Source: Pomacea canaliculata
Lineage: Eukaryota > Mollusca > Gastropoda > Architaenioglossa > Ampullariidae
Direction of reading: 5' to 3'
NCBI RefSeq assembly: GCF_003073045.1
Contig: NC_037590.1
Coordinates: 22,966,449-23,030,448 of the forward strand
DNA: 64,000 bases
This document shows positions 20,670-33,234 of this stretch, one piece after another; the first letter of the stretch is position 1, and each line of letters opens with the position of its first letter. The notes under the pieces were generated by a model. It had not been told where the DNA came from. It made no database searches and saw only the letters and a list, made by a program, of their open reading frames with translations. Made by a program: the position numbers and the translations under genes.

Positions 20670-23600
20670 ACAATGTCTTCCTGGAGAAAAGTCAGTTGCA
20701 TTTTCAAAAACTATTATGTGCCACAGAAGAACAGATTCACTCTAAGGAAAAGAACTCAAGGCTAAGGAATTTAGTAGAGGACAAGCAGACTAGTGACTGG
20801 TGACCAGTTTTAATTGCAGAAAACAAAGTCTGTTTGGAGCTGCCTGTGCAGAAGAGTATGTGTTGTTTAACATTAATATTGCAGTTGATAAAGGAAACAG
20901 TCATGTTGATGGTTTGACTGGGAATAGCTGCAATCTGCAGTTTGTCATTGCTGCTGAATCATCTGGCTTGGTGATAGAGCAGGCTGGATATTGTCAACTT
21001 TTTCTGATGCCAGTCTTTATTTCAAAAGAGTCATTTTTTCTACAAGCCTTTTCTGTTAAATCTGAAATACTTTCAAACAGAACATTTTGTTTATGATTGT
21101 TAATATTGTAAGCAAAAACATTCTGCTGGCTGTGTGAATCATCATGTTTGGTATGGCCATAAATGAGTCTTGATTCCTCCTTTTCTTTCTGATTCTATTA
21201 TCCATTTTAAACTGAGACATTACAGATAAACTGAGAGAGAAAATATTGGTTGTGCAGATTAAATACAAACACCATAATTTGTTTGTAAAGTATAAATGTA
21301 TTCAGCATCAATATTTGTATGTACCACAATATCTTCATTCATTCAGATCTTTTTAGTGAACAGCCTGAGGTCTCTAATATTTGCATGAACTGTTTAATAT
21401 TTTTATATAGCTTTTAAAGAAAAGTCTACAATCTAAGCAATTTAACTATAAGCTCAAAAGTCTTGTCTGTTTCTCATTCATGATGTGACTGGCATTTTCA
21501 GATCTGATTTTATGTTTTTATTTGTTTTCTGATGTTTTAATTGCAACCTGGACGTTCATGAGAAAATGGCCTAAAAAAATTGTTCCTTTGCAACATAATA
21601 TTTACTCCACATTTCATATCTTTGAAATAACTCTTTATCTGAAATTCAGAAGCAAAGGCTATGGCCAACTCATTGTTACTTTATCCTTCAGCCAGAACTT
21701 CCAGCCTTTTCATTGTTTCATTGTTTGCATATCATTTCTCTCCTGGTAACAGTCAAGAGGACAAGAAAAATATTAATTGGATTAGTGAATTTTACAATGA
21801 GTAATAATTTTTAAAAGCATATAAAAGTAATTTTTCAGGCAAGAGTATGATAATCATAATTAAGTTTGCTTTACCTTGTTAAATATTACCATTTGGGGAA
21901 GCAGATAACAGTCATTAGAGCACTGATGTTCATGTTAGTTTGCGATCAGCAAGCTTACCCTAGTCGACCCACCTTTCAGGGATGTGTACTTCACTCCATA
22001 GAGGGTTGGGAAAGATAAGGTAGTAAAGAAGAGGGGTGGCAATTGGTGTTTTTATGCCAACAACTAAGGCTGTGAACAGTTTCCACATGCCAGTGATGGA
22101 GAGAAGATACAACTTTATTAATCCACAAGGGCAGATAGTGCTCATGCAATATTTAGAGATAAATACATATACATGTTGAAATAGTTGCTCTCACGCACAC
22201 ACATATACATTCCTAGCAACAGAAGATGCAGTTGGTGTCTTCAGGTTAGTACCAGATCGTGGCCAATAGAGATGATCAAGTAAATGGCACATAGAATAAA
22301 TGAGTTGCAATGACAATTGCTTCTGCATACATGTATCACATACCTACAGCCAGCCCACAAGAGTGAAAACTCGCACTCCAATACATGATCAGAAATAGGA
22401 TATGGGATGCCTTCCTAAGGATTTGTTGATGACGAAAGGCTGCCAAGTCCCTCTTCCTGATTCTGATGATGGCCACTGTTCTTACATAAAGCTGGCCCCG
22501 AGATAAAATAGTCTCCAACTCCTCACTCCCCAACGACTGAAAGGATTAGGGGATAAACTTTTCCCTTTATTTTTACCTTGGTATTTAGGTAATATATGAT
22601 AAGTAATGAAAGACTAAAGGATGCATAAAAATGACACAGCTGCAGCTGAATAACTTGAGGTCTTCAGTGGCTAGTTTGAGGGCAATGTATGATTGGAGAT
22701 TTCTTTCTCTTTATCTGCTTCTATTTATATTTTCATAATACTAAGAGAAGTATCATAATGGCTAAGCCATACATTTGTGAGCTTGGAGGGTTATTTTGTA
22801 GTCCATTATGCATAAAAATTTAATATTGAACGTAAGAGATGGAGGGTCAGATTATGGCAACCTGAGTTTTAGTTTATTCCTTGTTGCTTCCTTGAGCATA
22901 GGACCGTATGTGCAACCAGAACTTATCAATAAAATTCCCTAGTTCAAAACCCTTATAAATAAAAGACATTATATGATTGCATGCCACCATTTTAGAATTC
23001 TTACTGTAAAAGCCTAGTTACTATTCATTATTAGAATTGTAGGTGTAAATAGGTCAGAATTTGCATTTATGTCTGTCTGTTGAGTGTTACAAGACTGGTT
23101 GGTTACTTTGGTAGGTAAGGAGAAAACTAATGGTCAGTCCTGCAAACAGGTTTCACATGCAGAGAAGTGTCCTGAGGCAAGATCTGAACCAAGGAGTAAA
23201 TACCATGTCTGTCTGGAATGGCTGGCTACAACTGCTGCAGTTTGTACATTGATACTATTGTATTAAACCACTGCGTAACTACAAACACTCTAGTACAGGG
23301 GAGGGCAAAGTATGGGCCGAATCCAGCCCGCAGACTTCTTTGGACTGACCCATCTGCTAAAATGTGAAGTACACTTGTTTTCCTTTTTTTTTTTTATTTA
23401 ACCTAGGTTAATTTGATTGAAATTGAATTTTTCCAATATGACAGCTTTAGAAATCAGCAGTCCGTAACATTATAACACAAAATACAAAGATAAATAACAT
23501 GGCTGACATGTCTGATGTAGTTGTTAGCTTTGCGGATGGTTGCCTTTAATGGAAAGGCTGGTTTTAGCTTTATTGTGAGTGAATTCAAACATCTTCATGT

Positions 23601-25996
23601 TATACAATAAATGCAGTAAATGAATGCCATTATGTACTAATTCAGGAGGTTTGTTGTGTAGTCACTTAATAAGGGTTTTTAATATTTTATCGGCCCACAA
23701 AATAAAAACTTTGCCCACGTTCTCGAGTAGCAGCCTATTTATGTAAAGAAGTTTTCCCTTAAAACTCTGTGAGTTTGTGATAAAAATATTAGTATGGATC
23801 AGCTTTTCTAAGACTAAGGTTCTTAGATTAAGATTTGACAGTTTCCTAAATAGAAATTACAAGTCAAAACCAGAACATTCTAATTTTTGTTGTTGTCATC
23901 ATCTTGACATCTTTGTAAAATGGTACATGCAAAGTTGGCAATGACATTTCACAACTGAACATATTTTTGAAAATCACCATGTAGTTTTCTATATAAATAG
24001 TTGTTTCAGATTTCTTTTGTTTGCCAACTTTTATTATACTGTAAATATATTTATCATGCATACTAATACATGCATGTGCAAGTTTATTTTTGCCAGAAGA
24101 ATGGATGGATGAAAGAGTGTTGAATGTTTCATTTATACTCTTTAAAAGATATGGGAAAATATTTGTAAAGTTCACATTTCTAAATAATTTTAGTGAAGTA
24201 TAAGTACATAAGTACCAGCTAACTTTTATGTTTTGAAGCAAACTGTTTTTTGGCTATGAAATAAAGCGTAAGGTCTTTGTAGAGCATGGAAATTTAGTCT
24301 GGGCAAAAAGAATTTTATTTAAAAGTTGTAGCTTGGAAAAATCTTTTGAATATGGATTGGATTTTGTATCAATAGTATAAGATTTACACAAAATTGAAGC
24401 TTCTTTGAAATTGGTCATAGCAGATTTTCCTGAGATTATCTTTATAAAGAACATTTTTTGTTTGTGTGTGTGTGTAAAGTTATATGGCAGTTTCACAATT
24501 AAGGGAAAGATTGCAGTGTATATTACTGACATCATTGATAGACTGGGAAGGGCACCCAAATGACTAAATTTATTTAATGAGAAATGCATTTCGATTTTAC
24601 TTTATAATTGCATTTAATAAGAAAGACAGCTAAGTACAAACATAATGGGCCAGGTAATAAATCCTAATGAGTAAAAGCTTCCTTAATGGTCGGTTTGATC
24701 ATCACATAATGTCCTTCACATTAACAGTGTAAAAAAGTAATGTTTTGTGAGAAACTGCTTTATATATATGCCACTATCAGTTTTATAACATTCATTATTG
24801 CTTAACTAGGATTTGTGTGTAAGTCTGAATGGTTTCAATTGTTGAATAAATGTATGAAAAAACATATTTCCTTGTTGGTATATCAGATGTGTATTTATGC
24901 TGAATTCTCCATGTCACAAATGTTAAGCAAAAACCTTTTGTATCTGAAATATGTATGTGAAGATAAAGAATCTCATGGGCTACTGGTCTTGTGTAATGTA
25001 AGCCTTTACATTCATTGATAAATTGGGTATTCATTGCCATTGGAGGAATTTTTCAGATGCATGCCCAAACTTGGGCTAGATTATCCAGGCAGTCCAAACG
25101 ATGGCATGAAGAACCAGTTGATGGGTTTTGATATTACTATTGATCGAATTTTAGATGTACCTCTACGCATTTTGAATTGCTTTCCAAAATTTTGTGGCTA
25201 ACTAAATTTGTATTTAATTGTAAAATTCGATGCATATTAACGCTTCTGCAAATGTGCACGAGACGATAGACAATTATTCGCCCAAGAACATCAGTGGCAC
25301 GCCTTATAACTTAGTGGGGTATAGCCAGGTTTTTGACGTGCATCGAAGAACGTGATGGGTACACGGTGACTACACTTGAGAATCGGTCGAGTCGACTGCT
25401 GATATAGAGTAACTAACCAGTAAAGGGCAAGAGAGTCATTATTTCATCTGCTCTTGCTTGCACGCGCACTTGCCACGAGATGACCTTTCCCCAGGCTCTC
25501 GAATGGACACTTTGCTATCGATCTTGCTTGAATTACTGCAAGAAACGCATGCAGGTCTTTCTCATCAGGAATCAGAGACCGCGAGACTGGCAGTTTGGAT
25601 GCAAATGCAATGTGCCAATAACTGAACTCATGCTGCATTCAAAAGCGTGAGGTGGGAGCGCGCAAGAACACGCAATGGATTGAATGTTTATGGAGCGATC
25701 AGGCCTCAGGGGACGCCACTCTGGGGCTATTGTGCAGCTTCCGGTACAGTGGTCTGCCCACAATCCTTTCCCGCGTAGTACGTGCTTACATAGATATCTC
25801 GTACATTACCACAGATTACTGGAGGATGCGGCCTTGCGGGACTCTCGCAAAATTTTACTGAAGGGCTTATAGTTTTAGAGCGTGCTCAAGTGCCCGCGGA
25901 AATACACTTTAAAGTAAAAAAAACAAAAAAAAAAGAAAAGTCTGATTTCGAGGACTCTGTTATTGTCATTGGCAAATTTACCTTTAGGTACCAAGT
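20670..25996. other. Intergenic, no gene recognised
   Basis: AT-rich sequence that starts with the RNF2 3' UTR. Short open frames occur on both strands, but none shows a recognisable domain, splice pattern or coding bias. The segment 22085-22150, read on the minus strand (ccttgtggattaataaagtt), looks like the tail of a retroposon. A MITE lies at 23296-23721. Possible poly(A) signals for RNF2 (for example at 22928) are too far from the stop to assign. Confidence 0.6.
23296..23721. mobile_element. 426-bp hAT-type MITE
   Basis: Left end caggggagggcaaagtatgg followed by gccgaatccagcccgcagac; the right end reads inward ...gtgggcaaagtttttatttt then gtgggccgat. Target duplication ctctagta (23288-23295) and ctcgagta (23722-23729) differ at one base. 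This is the CAGGGGTGGGCAAA family of ends widespread in animal hAT elements. The interior has no coding capacity. Outermost right bases are degraded. Confidence 0.75.
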
Positions 25997-26314
25997 TGAT
26001 GTGCACAAGCGAACTTAAACATGAACTTAAGCTTAAGTTGGCTGACTCAACTTTAAGTACAGTAACTCGGTGTGCACAAGACAACTCAAGTCCGCTAAGT
26101 ACAAAATTTCTTACTCAACTTTAAGACTGCCCTCCCCCTGGTATAAACCCTTACTTGGCTGAGTCGGGCGACTTAAGTTAGCACATTTCTGATTTCTTCG
26201 TGTGAAGAGTGACAAGATGGCAGCGAGACGACTGTGCTTTACGATGATGATAAGAAGACATTTGATGAGGGAACGTGTGTTTCGTGACAGACACAGTCCT
26301 TTTGACCTGTATGA

Positions 26315-26362
26315 TCCGTGATATAGCCCTAGTGTTGCTGGCACGGCATAAAACACAAACAA
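26315..26362 (+). repeat. 48-bp retroposed tail with target duplication
   Basis: The insert (gatatagccctagtgttgct, then ggcacggcataaaacacaaa) splits the Harbinger-like reading frame. It is flanked by near-identical 14-bp duplications, tttgacctgtatga at 26301-26314 and tttgacctctatga at 26363-26376. The same sequence occurs at about 2055-2105. Confidence 0.75.
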
Positions 26363-27229
26363 TTTGACCTCTATGACGACGTTGAACTCTACGCTCGATT
26401 CCGCTTTCGGCGAGTCGATATCATGTACCTGTGCGATTTAATACAGGAGGACATCGACCACCCTGGCTTTTAAATTTGATCATTTTTTAAAATTTTGGGC
26501 CCATTCCCGTTTTTGCTCTCCACGAGCACTGATGGCAACTGCTATGTCTTTCCACAGCTGATTTTTTTTCTTTGCGGTCAATACATAAACAAAACATAAC
26601 AAAAACTACCGCACACATCAATTTACATAAATAGATCAACAAACATATCTCTGACAATCTACACAAATCTTTCCTCCATCTCATCATGCCCTACCCTATG
26701 AAAGGACCAGCTGACGCTAGTAACATCATATAGGTTGTAGTGGTTTGTCTTTTAGTTGTAGCCTACACAAATACCGATAGCTTTCAACATACATCAATAA
26801 ATAACACATATTTCAGGCAGTTCGCACATTTCAACTGTACACTGAACTTATACTTATCTATACATTTATGACATTAGCTACATCTGAGGCATAGCTCACC
26901 CATATATTATCTTCACGTATACAAATACCAAATCAGGGAAGGAAAACATGTCTATTCACACACATTTTCAAGTAGGTATAGGGTATCCAGACTACGAGGA
27001 GACATAAGGGATACATGATTATTTACAGATACATAACAATATATGTATACATAACTAACAAGCAATATTTTACAATATACCAACATAAAAAACAAACATA
27101 TACACATAAATTAACAAACATTTTAAGAATACATCCATCTGCCCAGAGAAGCCACACAAATAAAGCATGCACCTTGGAGCCCATGTGTCATAGGATGACA
27201 GCACAATATTAATGTATATCAAGACATGT

Positions 27230-28760
27230 AGTTTTTGATAATCAAGATCATATATATGTATTTAATCAGTATTTAGTTTAGTTAACAAGATGTTCACAGG
27301 ATAGCCAGTGTTTAGCAAACTTTTCTTTGGTTAATTCTAAACATGCATTAAATTTTTCAATTCAATATCTGTGTTTCAATATTTGGATATAGGGTTCTAA
27401 CTGGGGGATAACTTTTTTAAATATACAAGAATATATGTATGCTTTTGCCAGCAATAAAATTAAATCAAGTGGACCATCTGTCTCAAAGTTATTATTGCAT
27501 CCAAATAAAATCAAATGTTCACTAAAAGTTATGTTAGGAGCATTTGCACACTTGTCTAATATACAATTTTGTAAGTTTTTCCCAAAAAAATTAACAAATT
27601 TACACTTCCAAAAAAATATGCTGAATATTTTCTTTATCATTTCTGCAAAGGCTGCAGACATCATCCTCTTCTAGTCCCATGTGGAATAATACTACTCTTG
27701 TCGCCCAGATTCTATGTAACACTCTGATTTGAAGCCGTTTTAATTTAATATCTTTTATATTAGCCATTGCTTTAAATATAACATGCCAATCAACATTTCT
27801 ATTTATCCTTTTATCCCAGTGAAAGCAACAGTTTGGTATACATGCGTTAGATAATATTTTATCATAATATGGTCTTGCTCCTTTCTGTATTGTTCGAATT
27901 ATTATTAGAGTTTTGTTTGTGTCATATGTAGAAGGAGATAAATCTGTTTTATTCCTTCTATTTAAGTTTATGTATGTTTTTATGGCCTTTATGCAACCAT
28001 TAAAAGAGACAAAGTCAATGTTAACATCATATTTATTTTTAACAGCTTGATATGATAGAAAGTTTCCTCTTTCATTTGTCAAGTGTTTGAGTATACATCT
28101 TTCTCCAACCATCTTCTATATAGAATTGGCTTATTCCCAATTGTTATTCTATTGTTACGAAAGATAGGTTCTGACAAAATTTCATGTTTATCACACACTA
28201 TATTCTCTCCAAAAATCCTGTATGCTTTTAGTATATCCATCCAGAAGCTTTTTGCATTAATATACATGTAGTGGCAAACTGCAGGGCCCAGTTTGTCAAA
28301 ATAACCTATTATTTTATGTGTAGACAGAAGATTTTTTTCCAGTTGTGGTTACTTTTCTTTATTTTCTGCAGCCATGATAATTTTAACGCATTCATATAAG
28401 TTTTAACATCAGGTATGCCCATGCCTCCAGCCTGGATATTTTTCTATTAATTATATCATTTTTTTCCATTCCATACAAACCTAAAGATAGATTTCTGTAT
28501 GTCATTTATAACAAAGTCTGGAGGGTTAGGTAGTAGTAACCAAAGGTGTACTAGTTTTGAAAAAATTAAGGACTTATAAGTATTGCTACTCTCCCTAATG
28601 GAGTTAATTAACTGTCTCTTTAATCATATTTTTGTACAACATTCTTATTTTAGCAGCTTGCTATCGTAGTTTAATTTTATACAGTCTTTTACGTAGGTCT
28701 TTTTTTTTTTTTTTGATAATTGTTTCCATTTTTTCAGGCAAATACCTCAATCTCAAAAGA
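27230..28760 (-). mobile_element. Tx1/L1-like LINE, 5'-truncated ORF2 end
   Basis: The minus strand, through several frameshifts, reads as the last part of a non-LTR retrotransposon polyprotein. In order it has RYLPEKMETI, GGMGIPDVKTYMNALKLSWLQK, a GNKPILYRRWLEKDV segment, KLKRLQIRVLHRIWATR...LFHMGLEEDDVCSLC then a zinc-knuckle-like C..C....E.IQHIF, and a C-terminal LLLAKAYIYSC...IEKFNACLE. The frames break at about 27650, 28090 and upstream. It sits within the Harbinger-like unit, whose termini lie outside it on both sides. Confidence 0.8.
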
Positions 28761-31700
28761 TAGTATCGTGGTTGAAAAGACTGAACAAGACCAAACATAA
28801 AAGCGTAACACACGAACAAAGCGATTGTTGATTGGCTGTTTGTCTATAAATAGCCAGTGACGCGAGAGAATTCCCGGGCAATTCCGAAAAGGACGAGAGG
28901 TCACTGTCTTGACCCATTTCTTAACTAAGCAAGCAGCTGAGTCCGCTTGTGCACACCGATGAGAATTCTCGCCAGCAGCGAACTCAGCTGAGTAAAGTTT
29001 GCGGTTAAGTCAGCCAACTTAAGTAAGAAATTTAAGTTCGCTTGTGCACATCAGCCTGCAGTTACGAAGCAAGAGTAAGTCGTTTCCTCAGGGCAAAATG
29101 TGGAACTAAAGGAAAAGTGTCTTGTTTCCGAAGTTTTGAAGCGGTGCCCAAGCCCCCTAGACACTATACTTCATGTTTCTTTACACTAAAGCTGCCGCTT
29201 TTGAACTGCGGATCTAGGGTTAAAACTTCTTCTGTTTTACAGGCATTCGATTTGTAAAAACCGGCAGAATAAATGACGAAAATTAATTACTTTTCACATG
29301 AGTAATTACACCAATAGGGACACAACCGCATTGAACGGACTTTACGAATGTCGTGTGCGACTGCATAGATCGACCGGCCAGACCCGACCGATCTTGGGAT
29401 GAAGGAAAAGATTTGAGTAACATGACGGCGAGAGAAGCCGTCATCCCACAGACCTCTATGATCTCTGTACTGTCAGTGTATGTAAGTCTATGCGACCTCC
29501 TTTACAGTTGTAGGTGGTGGATGACGGGTGGAACGTATTGTTAACACTGACAGTAATTAGTCACTTGGTGTGGAATTAGCAACAATTTTGCGAGAAAAAC
29601 TGACAAGTATTTATAATTGTCTTTTATTGCCTGTAATTTAAAGTTTGCGTTTTGCAGTCTGACAATGTACCCCGATATGTTACAGAATCGTCAGCTTCGT
29701 TAGGCTGCACACACATTTAGTCCGCACTGGCTCTTTTTCTAATTCGAATTTCTGAATAAAGGAAGCTAAAAATGCGCTTTTTTTTACTTGTTACAGTAAA
29801 CGCGATAATGGCAGGCATTAAGCTTTAGCGGTTTTGTTTTCATTGAAAGTGAATTAGCTTTAGCTGTCAGTACCAATCAGAATGGCCGACCCGTACTATG
29901 CTGTTGTTGTTTTTTATTTATTTTTTATTTATTTTTTTTATAAAAAATCCAACAGAAGCAAGCATAAAACGGCAAAACGAACAAGTGTTCAGTAATGTCT
30001 ACAAGTAATTTTACTGTGCATATTCCAACACACTGTAGTCTGTGGCTTAGAGGATATTGCTTTGTTTGTAAAAGAATCGTGTAACTGCACATTATCCCAC
30101 CATTAGACATTCCGCCTTTATTTGCCCAGTTTTCAGTATTTCTTTGTTTGCTGGGAAAGAAATGAATGTCTTGGGTGCTGATAAGGTTAGCCCGTCAATA
30201 AGATTGTCTCGCTGGCTCTTATTGTTTAGATGTTAGTAACATGGAACCCATAAAAAAGATTGTTATTAGCAGGTCAGATCATAGAAAACACAAGACTTCG
30301 TAATTTCTTTAGAGCCATAAATCTTACACGAGAAAATGATTTATTTACTCAGAGGAATCTCGCTTTGAATAAACATGTAAAATGCCGAATTGAGTTGAAA
30401 ATGCTGTCAAGTAAGTAGCAGTATAGGAAGTAAAGATGTCACTTCAAAATTCCTTTGATTACTCTGGCATTAGGAAACGCCTTTGAAACAAAATACAACG
30501 CACACTGCATTCTTGAAATAAAAATAAACTTTCTTGGCTAGATCAGCTGTAAGATAAGATGAGAGGTCTTACTCTAACAATCTTAAGAGATAAGACAAAA
30601 GACAAACGGGTCTCTCTCTCTCTCTTTTTGCTTTTAAACTAGAAATCAGGATTAAACGCCTTAGGGAGCCATCACCAGAAAATCGCCAGTCGACTGAGAT
30701 TCTTGGTCGAGAAAAGTTTATTAATCAATCGTGCTGCTATACATGACGCTCTGATCGTACATGAGGACAACTAACAGAATAACAGCCAGGAACAACACCT
30801 TTTAGTGAATGTTAAGGCTGTATTAAGTATCCATGGCACCAACAACTTGAAGAAATCAACAGGACAGACAATTCATTATCACAAAGTTTCGAGCCAAGGA
30901 GGTTGAAACAGCAGATGCAACCTCTAGAAAACATCGAGAAGGAGTTCACCAGAGAGAATGACGTGTGATGGTGGTACGGTGCTTTGTAGTTAGGATAGTA
31001 GTGATTCCAGCATTCTACCTCTAAATACACAAACTTGTTCCAGAGGATTTTTGATATATTAACTCTATATCTTCCATTCAGAAAAAAAAAACAATAGCCG
31101 ACCTACATCAATTACAAGGTTTGTTTGGAAATAAAAGGGAATGAAAAAAATCTGTAAAAGAAATGCACGAAAATAATAGGCTATTTTAAATTTATTTTAT
31201 TTATGTAATAAAAGCTGACCCAATCATTTTACTGGACCTACCAAGTAACTCATGAAGAGTTAGTCCCCTCCCTCCCCAGGACCCGACCAGTCTGCGATCG
31301 ACACGAGACTTTGAGCAGGCGAACACATTCGATAATTTGGAAGAAGGTTGGGACGCGGCATGACCGGCCCGAAGCAACTGGACGGTTCGACAAGAATTCG
31401 ACCTCCGAGCATCGGGATGTCAAGCGTGGACAAGTTAGAAGCATTCGGTGAGACCATCAACAGCCTTCAGCATAAACTAACAATCACACAAAGTTATTTC
31501 AGTTGAACTGTGACGGCTGCTGCTTACCAGCGTTGATCATTTTAGAAGCAAGGGCGCTGAGAGTAGGACGAGAGAAGCTTGGAAGGAACAACAAGGATCG
31601 GCACAAACCAACGTTCATTGTGCCTTGTAGCGTGCAACATTGTAATTACTCCTTTTCATTTTCTCTGCTCTGACATCACCCCCACTTTCGCCTTTGTCCA

Positions 31701-32195
31701 GGGTGGAACTACTTGAAGAAATGTCAGACCGGAGAAAGTGCCTGCAAGCATGTTTGTTGGAGTTTCTTTCATATTCAGTGTCAGATTATCAGTCACGAAG
31801 CTGACAGATCTGATAGGCCAGGAAGCAGGATACATGGATATCAGGAAAAAAAAAACCTTACTAAGTAATTAACTCTAATAACTACTTGTGCCAAATAATT
31901 GGGATTAAAAAAGGACTTGTCCGTGTGCAGACCAAACGTGAATATGTTTAGGCCAAGTATTCTCTTTTGTCGGTACCCAGAGGTGGAACGCTGTTGGTGA
32001 TCACAGGTGAGATCTGTCAGCCAATATTCTTCAAATTAATTTTGTTTGTGTTGGAAAAAATGTATTTAATTCATTAAAATATACTAATTCCTCAAATATG
32101 AGGGAACCACGTAGTTTTTGTTCACAAGATACACAAACCTTTAAACATCACAGCACTCACCTGGGTTTTGTAAAGACGGTGAAGCCTCATTCTTG

Positions 32196-32203
32196 TGACG
32201 TCA
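32196..32203. promoter_or_regulatory. Perfect CRE palindrome
   Basis: tgacgtca, the full cAMP-response element, with flanks ttg and cag. It lies 3.3 kb upstream of the first recognised exon of the cyclic-nucleotide-binding protein gene. Motif only; one such 8-mer is expected by chance about every 65 kb. Confidence 0.3.
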
Positions 32204-32789
32204 CAGTGACAGGCTGTCTCAACGGGAGGTAGGGCATCATTAGCATAATTTATGCTTGAAGCTTTCACGCTGACTGCAGTCTTCAGCTACGCCTAAATTT
32301 AGAATTTAGATCAATGCATGCGTGTTTTTTTTCTAAAACAAAAATTAAAATGAACTACAATTGAAAAAAAAAAGAAAACTAATGACTACTTTATTTCCTG
32401 TTAGTCACCTGTAACTCTTGAGCTTAATTTTATGTTTGGCTTAGGTTAATCTTCCAACCATAAGCATGTCTTTAACCGCTCGCAGTACTAACTAGTTTTA
32501 TGGCTGATGTCTCTTACGAAACTTTTAGGTGTTATTTGTGACCAACTGTCAGACAGATGGGTGGGTGGGGAGGTTATGAGACTTCCTCCTAGGTCAGAAT
32601 CGTGATTCTAGACAAGTCCAGGTAACACTGGCTGTTGCCTCCCTCCTTCCCCACATAGGACTGGACGAGTGGCGGTGCTGCAAAGCTCCAGTTGGAACAG
32701 GACTGCGAGCGTTCAGTCCGGGTTGAGGTTGACACAGCATCCACCCACGGTTTCTATCCCGAAGGCCCATAACACCAGTCCACAGAGTC

Positions 32790-33000
32790 CGCCTGCTCAA
32801 AACGTCAACGTAATACTAACCATAACATAATCAACCAGCTCAAAAGGTAGACATTACATATCTATCTGACACCTCAAGACGTGGATCTCATGCAAATCAA
32901 GAGGTGGACGTCACACTAGTGGCCAGCCAGCTGAAGATGTGGACATCGCACTAACCGTCACGTAGCTCAAGACGTCAACGTCACACTAGTTGTCACAGTC
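32790..33000. repeat. Degenerate minisatellite, period about 50 bp
   Basis: Repeated versions of ctcaagacgtcaacgtcaca followed by ctagttgtcac are seen at about 32798, 32874, 32905, 32960 and intermediate positions, with strong divergence (gctcaaaacgtcaacgtaat, cctcaagacgtggatctcat, gctcaagacgtcaacgtcac). Units vary in length. Many carry gacgt cores. Confidence 0.6.
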
Positions 33001-33128
33001 GTTGATGTAACTATGAATAACAACAAAACGCAGAGGCAGAAGACGATTGGCTCCAGACATTACTCGATACTCAGTCAGCCCCGCAGTCACGACCCCCTCT
33101 GCCAGGCCAGCGGTGAGACAGAGAGCCA

Positions 33129-33234
33129 TTGGAGAGAGGGGGATGCTCCTGGGAGACGTCCTCAGGCTCAGCTGCTGCCGAGGCGAAACCTGAGGAGGGT
33201 GCAGAGCCTGCATACAAATCTCACCCACGGCCAG
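33129..33234 (+). CDS. Weak candidate 5' exon
   Basis: An ATG at 33129 opens a Glu/Ala/Pro-rich peptide (AAAEAKPEEGAEPAYKSHPR) that runs to a good donor, ccag|gtaata, at 33234. It would leave phase 1, whereas the exon at 35463 needs phase 2, so it cannot be joined directly; another exon would have to lie between. A second overlapping frame, starting at 33013, is also open to the same donor. Unrecognised protein; it could be the first exon of the CNBD2-like gene or not coding. Confidence 0.2.

Larger units (their letters stand above)
25997..29053 (+). mobile_element. PIF/Harbinger-like transposon remnant
   Basis: Inverted termini of roughly 100 bases frame a 3.06-kb unit: tgatgtgcacaagcgaactt at 25997 and its exact reverse complement ending at 29053, with further matching blocks (cttaagttggctgact, cggtgtgcacaag) in the same order inward. 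Just inside the left end, 26217-26313 and 26377-26470 encode a broken peptide with RERVFRDRHSPFDLYD and ELYARFRFRRVDIMYLCDLI, the N-terminal signature of HARBI1-type transposases. The rest of the transposase is lost. A LINE fragment (27230-28760) and a short retroposed tail (26315-26362) have inserted into it. Confidence 0.75.

Noticed and set aside
25444..25872. Overlapping short frames on both strands as a gene
   Set aside because: No domain recognised, frames overlap each other with no splice logic, and they lie immediately outside the Harbinger-like left end.
33013..33234. First exon of the CNBD2-like gene starting at 33013 or 33129
   Set aside because: Both frames leave a phase (0 or 1) that cannot join the phase-2 exon at 35463; kept only as a weak candidate.
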